Origin: Irineochytrium annulatum
Lineage: Eukaryota > Chytridiomycota > Chytridiomycetes > Chytridiales > Chytridiaceae
Reading direction: 5' to 3'
Assembly (NCBI GenBank): GCA_027600665.1
Contig: JADGJL010000783.1
Span: forward strand, 1-13,935
Length of the DNA: 13,935 bases
Positions within the stretch are counted from its first letter, which is position 1, and each line of letters starts with the position of its first letter. The notes below the pieces were generated by a model, which had not been told where the DNA came from, made no database searches, and saw only the letters and a program-made list of their open reading frames with translations. Below are positions 10,001 to 13,935 of this stretch, one piece after another. The position numbers were made by a program, and so were the translations under genes.

Positions 10001-12561
10001 TTGCGTCCCTCGCGATCCTGTCGGCCTCCTCCGCAAACGCCTTCCCGATGTTAAAGGACCCGGCCCTCGGCGCCTGCGGGCCAGTGTCCGTCCCCACAAC
10101 CGCCGGTCCGCCCACTGGCAAGCCGGCTATGAATCCATCCGACTCGGGCGCGTCGTGAAACACGCGGTCCTTCGGTAGGTGCTCGAAGCCGAGCGGGATG
10201 GCGACGTGGAACGCCGAGCCGGTATGGAGCTGCGACTCGACGCGGATGGTGCCGCCGTGCATTTTGATGAGCTCCTCCGTCAGGGCGAGGCCGATGCCCG
10301 TGCCTTCGAATGAGTGGTGGAGCGGCTGCTCGACGCGGTGGAACATCTCGAACAGCCTCGGCAACTCCTCGGCGGGGATACCGATGCCGGAGTCGTCGAC
10401 GTCGAGATGGAGGTGGGTGGCGGTGCTGTAAAGGCGACAGCGGATATAGCCGTGCTTCGTGAACTTGACGGCATTACCTGCACGGCCATCGTTAAACGCA
10501 CATAACCACCAAGCATGATGCTCACCGATTAAGTTAAACGTAATATGCTCCCACATCTGCCGATCCAGATAACAATCCTCGCTCACGTCTTCCACCTCGA
10601 CGATATACTTGATCCCCAGTTTCTCGACCGCGCTTCTGAACACACTCGCCAAACTACGCGTCAGATCGCTAGCGTTAGCCACACGACGGAACGATGCCGT
10701 CATTCTTCCGTTCTGGATCCGGCTGTAGTCCAGCAGGTTGTGGATGAGCTTGAGAATGCGGATCGTGTTGGTGTAGGCGAGCTGGATGTTTGTTAGCATC
10801 GCTGGCGTCAGGTGGGAAGAGGAGAGGCAGTCCTCGAGCGGGCCGAGCATGAGGGTTAGAGGTGTGCGGAGCTCGTGGCTGTGGGGTGTAGAGCGTTAGG
10901 GGTGACAGAATGGGAATAAGTGGTACCTGATGGCGGTGAAGAAAGTCGTCTTGGCTTTATCGAGCTGAGCGAGCGCCTCCCCGCGTTGCTTCGCCTCAAG
11001 CAAAGAAGAAATATCCACGAGCGCCATCGCGATCTCGTGCCTGCACGAAAGTCAGCAGAAGGCCTTTCTCGTTCAAAAAGAAACTCACTTTAACAGCCTC
11101 AGAAAGTTTTGATAAGGCTGGTCAAACACGATTGTCGGCGCGCTCTCGACGATCAACACGCCCTGAACCTTGTTGTAGCTCGACCCCAGCGGTAAGCCCA
11201 CGAGGTGGCTGTGGTCATTCCCTGCCAGCTTCCGGAATTGGAACGACCTCTGCGTCCAAGCGGCTCGCGCGATGCCTGCGATCGTCGCCATGTCATCAAC
11301 CCCAACCTCCGCAGGCGCATCAAGCTCAATGCGCTCGGGCGTCGCAGCGAGCCAGGCAAAACGCTCGGGCGACATGGTGCTGTCCGTGAAGGGGACGCGG
11401 GTGAGGACCTTCGCATCGTCGGGGTTGTGGCGGTAACTTATCGAATTTATTACATCAGACCAATAAAGGGAAAGGCCTACATGACGGCCCTATACACGTC
11501 CTCTGCCAGCGTCTTGGCGCTGATGCTCTTAAACGCGACCTGCCAGATGTCTTCCAGCGACGACGCGCCAGCCAAGTGCCGCGTGAGGTCCACGGCGCAG
11601 TCCATCCGCCTGGCCTTGGCGCGCTGATTTGTCACGTCGTTAAAAAATATAGCGCAGCCCGTGAACTGGCCCGTCTCGTCTTTGATCGGGATGGTGCACG
11701 CCTTTCGGAAAAAGAAAAGCATCCCGTTAACTCTCCCTCCCGTGGTATACGATCACTCACCGAGAGCACAACCTCCGTCCTCATATCCCCTGCCGCACCT
11801 AATAGACACCTAATTCCGGGAGAGAACTGCACGCCCTCCTCCCTGACTTTCTCAATAAGACCCTTATCCCACTCCTCCACCAGCGGCAACACCTCTTGGA
11901 ACGTCTTCCCCACCCATCCAGTCTCCGCCAAACCTAACTTCACGCTGCTCTCGTTGCACACGCCCACCGTTGCCGTTGTCCCCTCTTGCTCGCACACAAG
12001 TAAAATGGCGGGGCACAGTGAGGCGCGCACCATGCGCGTCATGGTTGTGATCGAGGACATGGGTGGCGGACCGTGCGGATCCGCCGTCGAGGCGTGCGAG
12101 CCGAGGCTGTCGGATGACATGCCACAGAGGTCCGCGGGAAAGCGGACATGAACAATCACACCCCTCTCCAGCGCGTCGTCCTCCGTCGCGTCCACAATTG
12201 TCAGCTCGACACCCCCGAGATGCGCGAGCGTCCGTACGCGGGAGCACCAGGCGTCGTCATCCTCGCCAGCGCGGGGTTTGTCGGGCAGGTCCAGCCACTC
12301 TCCCATGAGCTCGGCAATGGGCACGGACCGCGCGGTCGCGCGGGCCGATTCCCAGGAGTCCGTGAGGCGGCGGGTGGACGGGAAGCGGCGGAGGATTGCA
12401 CTGGGGCGTGATGGGTCCGCTATGGCGCGGAAGGCGCGGTTGGACCAGACGACGGACCAGGAGGGTGACGCGTCGGGGGAGGTGGCAGGGCGTCGGGCAA
12501 TGAAAGTCGGGACCGGCAGGCGGTCGAGGTAGTCGTTGACGTGCATCTTGAAGTCGTGCAT
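7084..12561 (-). CDS. Dual hybrid histidine kinase (17 exons, 1506 aa)
   Basis: This is a soluble two-component sensor that autophosphorylates on His, passes phosphate to its receiver Asp, and should feed a separate HPt protein. Minus-strand exons: 11761-12561, 11481-11701, 11089-11436, 10927-11040, 10526-10878, 9886-10477, 9291-9830, 9047-9183, 8795-8979, 8716-8746, 8501-8649, 8404-8441, 7898-8354, 7818-7848, 7562-7759, 7190-7483, 7084-7115. All phases agree (4521 nt). Domains by residue: PAS-like ~10-150 ([11 protein letters not shown]); PAS ~183-295 (CAIFFNDVT); GAF-like ~313-465; HisKA-1 with SHELRTPLT, His496; N-box NLIGNAVKFT (~610-619); G1 DDSGIGIP (640-647); G2 FEGTGIGLA (669-677); REC-1 797-915 with Asp846, Ser876, Lys898; PAS ~940-1060; HisKA-2 with [10 protein letters not shown], His1100; N-box [10 protein letters not shown] (1235-1244); G1 DSGIGM (1299-1304); G2 YGGSGLGLF (1327-1335); REC-2 1392-1503 with Asp1445, Thr1478, Lys1500. 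An in-frame TAG directly precedes the ATG at 12561, supporting this start. No signal peptide or membrane span. The acceptor at 9184 has an alternative at ~9212. The family is certain; a few splice sites are not. Confidence 0.93.
9255..9275. repeat. Homopolymer A21 (T21 on the sense strand) in a kinase intron
   Basis: Twenty-one consecutive A on the plus strand lie within the 107-nt intron at 9184-9290, the longest intron of the kinase gene. On the sense strand this is a T21 tract about 15 bases after the donor, well before the acceptor. Such tracts are length-unstable and prone to sequencing error. Confidence 0.9.
10478..10525 (-). other. Frame-preserving 48-nt intron inside the first kinase N-box
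   Basis: GTGAGC donor and GTGCAG acceptor interrupt the N-box of the first HATPase domain between FNLIG and NAVKFT. The intron is 48 nt (16 codons) and has no stop codon in the reading frame, so an unspliced transcript stays open and would insert 16 residues into the ATP-binding site. Removal restores a canonical N-box, which is why I call it an intron. Confidence 0.88.
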
Positions 12562-13935
12562 CTATGATGTGCCGCGATGGCCGGAAGGAAGGCTTGGGAG
12601 AGAGCGCGATCTTTTGGCACTGAGCTTAAGGAGCGAAGGTCTAGTCCTCTGTCAAGTGTTAAGACGCGGACCTAGAGTCGAATCGCGTTGCGCTCTGGGC
12701 CTCATCGAGTGACCTTGTGGGAGATCATTGTCCCCCACTGTGATCGGGGGAGCATGTGGTTTTTGCGGGAAGTTGATTGGATGTTGGTGTACTTGTAGAT
12801 TAAGCTTATCGTACTTTGCGACAGTAATTATAGAGGTGATCTCGTCATAAACATGCTGAAAGGCGAGGTTGCGGAATAGTGGAAGTGCGTCAATTTTAGT
12901 ATCTTGCCATTTCAATTCAGCTTAGGGTAAAGCAGGCTGGGATCACTTCGGAATCGCCTTCTCGACAGGAATCGTCCTACAGGCATGTGACGATGCTCTT
13001 TAGTTTCTAGTCTTCATATCACTTCTCGTTTGCTGTAATATGTGATGGTCTGTAGGAGCTTTCCGTTCGGGGTAGAGTCCCTCGTTGTTATTGAGCTTCT
13101 GTACTTCTCTTGCTAGTTGCCCAGCTTGAAAAAAAAAAAAGGCTCTAGCGTTCGTGGGTGGCCCTTGTGGAGCGCGGGACTCGTCGATGAAGGTATGTGA
13201 CCACCTATCACACGCATCCGTTCGTTGTTGACGTACGACGCAGGGTGACGAGCTATTTAACTGTGGATGAAGGCGGCACGGCGCAATCATTGGGGGGATT
13301 TAGTACCGGATGGAACACTCCGTGTGTAGATCTCGATTCTTCATTCTCCCTTTCTCCTTCGCCTCAAAGTGATCGTCGTCCTGCGCAACGATTGCGCTCA
13401 AGGTTGCATGACGCAGGGGTCAGCATCTTCCTCGTCGTAGTTCATGTTTACGGAGCAAGCGGAAGATTTACTAGCCGCGACATTTAGATGAGAAAGAATC
13501 CTAAGGAAATGCGCTGTCATCATTTATTTACAATAGCAGTAAGGAATCAGAAATAATGAACAATACAAGAAGGATGTGTTGATTACAGGGAGAAGCTGGT
13601 CATCAAACTACATCAGAACATTAGCTAAGCAACATTCAACTGTAAGAAAGGCGAAATTTTCTAAAATAAGGGTAGGGGGGTTCGAACGGCACGAAACTTG
13701 TCCGAGGGCGGAAAGGGGAACGGGAGAGGAAAGGGGCCAGGATGCGACAAAGAAGGAACGAGTAAGGACTTCGGTAAACCGCAACATCCGAATATCATGA
13801 CTAAAAGCAAAGAGGTAATGCGTAAGGATAAAAACGACAAGCGAATTATTTATAAGCCCGATGCCGGGTTAAACGAGCAAGTGAAACAGGCCAAGAGGTT
13901 TATCGGGATTTTTATAGAGAGCTCAGTGGATAAGG
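12562..13935. other. Non-coding region upstream of the histidine kinase gene
   Basis: This should hold the kinase promoter and leader. On the minus strand a CCAAT pentamer is complementary to 12776-12780, about 215 bases upstream of the start codon. A run of twelve A lies at 13129-13140, and 13660-13760 is strongly purine-rich on the plus strand, resembling the stretch just past the stop of the 559-aa gene; it may be the 3' flank of a minus-strand gene beyond the window. Open frames at 12652-12915, 13000-13290, 13197-13487 and 13576-13800 show no motif and look like chance. A short hairpin (CCCCC and GGGGG arms, nine-base loop) lies at 12731-12751. Confidence 0.45.
12776..12780 (-). promoter_or_regulatory. 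Possible CCAAT box of the kinase gene
   Basis: The minus strand reads CCAATC here, about 215 bases upstream of the kinase ATG. CCAAT boxes bound by the HAP/NF-Y complex are common in fungal promoters, but a pentamer occurs often by chance. Confidence 0.2.

Noticed and set aside
7084..12561. Two adjacent single hybrid kinase genes instead of one dual kinase
   Set aside because: Exon 9291-9830 is uninterrupted from the first receiver into the next PAS domain, no stop or promoter-like gap lies between the halves, and all exon phases agree across the junction.
11089..12561. Phytochrome identity for the kinase N-terminus
   Set aside because: The GAF-like region is not followed by a PHY-like domain before the first HisKA, and I see no chromophore-site motif, so the label would be unsupported.
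12731..12751. CCCCC/GGGGG hairpin upstream of the kinase
   Set aside because: The stem is only about six pairs with a nine-base loop, and nothing around it suggests a functional RNA or terminator in a eukaryotic context.
13660..13700. TTCGA motif resembling a tRNA T-loop
   Set aside because: The flanks do not pair as a T-arm, and no D-arm, anticodon arm or acceptor stem can be drawn around it.

Overview
The window looks like nuclear DNA of a filamentous fungus, most likely a basidiomycete (Agaricomycotina). All four genes I can support are cut by many short GT-AG introns (44-126 nt) with CTRAY-like branch sites. The intergenic stretches are short and AT-richer than the GC-rich exons. Single-copy eukaryotic housekeeping content (NAC alpha) sits beside a fungal-type hybrid histidine kinase. 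I see no rRNA, tRNA, CRISPR array, bacterial operon or recognisable transposon. All gene models were spliced by eye from phase-consistent junctions and have no transcript support.

Layout from left to right: (1) 1-696, non-coding, upstream of gene 1. (2) 697-2137 (+), a 5-exon gene for a 403-aa coiled-coil protein of unknown function. (3) 2612-3300 (-), the nascent polypeptide-associated complex alpha subunit (EGD2/NACA), 3 exons, 183 aa, convergent with gene 1; its start codon appears to be followed directly by an intron. (4) 3301-4098, non-coding. (5) 4099-6050 (-), a 4-exon gene for an unrecognised, low-complexity 559-aa protein with two plausible first exons. (6) 6051-7083, non-coding, with an imperfect tandem repeat. 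(7) 7084-12561 (-), a 17-exon gene filling 5.5 kb, for a 1506-aa dual hybrid histidine kinase. (8) 12562-13935, non-coding upstream region of the kinase.

The kinase is the centrepiece. One polypeptide carries PAS-like, PAS, GAF-like, HisKA-1, HATPase-1, REC-1, PAS, HisKA-2, HATPase-2 and REC-2 regions. All four phospho-acceptors are present (His496, Asp846, His1100, Asp1445), and so are both sets of ATP-binding boxes. There is no signal peptide or membrane span, so it should be a soluble sensor. The two kinase halves have different H-boxes and sensors, so the protein looks like a fusion of two distinct hybrid kinases rather than a tandem duplication. Phosphate would be expected to leave through a separate HPt protein to downstream response regulators; none of these is encoded here. 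I recall that dual hybrid kinases have been described in Agaricomycotina, so the class itself may not be new, but this architecture and its splicing deserve a closer look.

Apart from chance proximity, nothing in the sequence ties the other three genes to the kinase.
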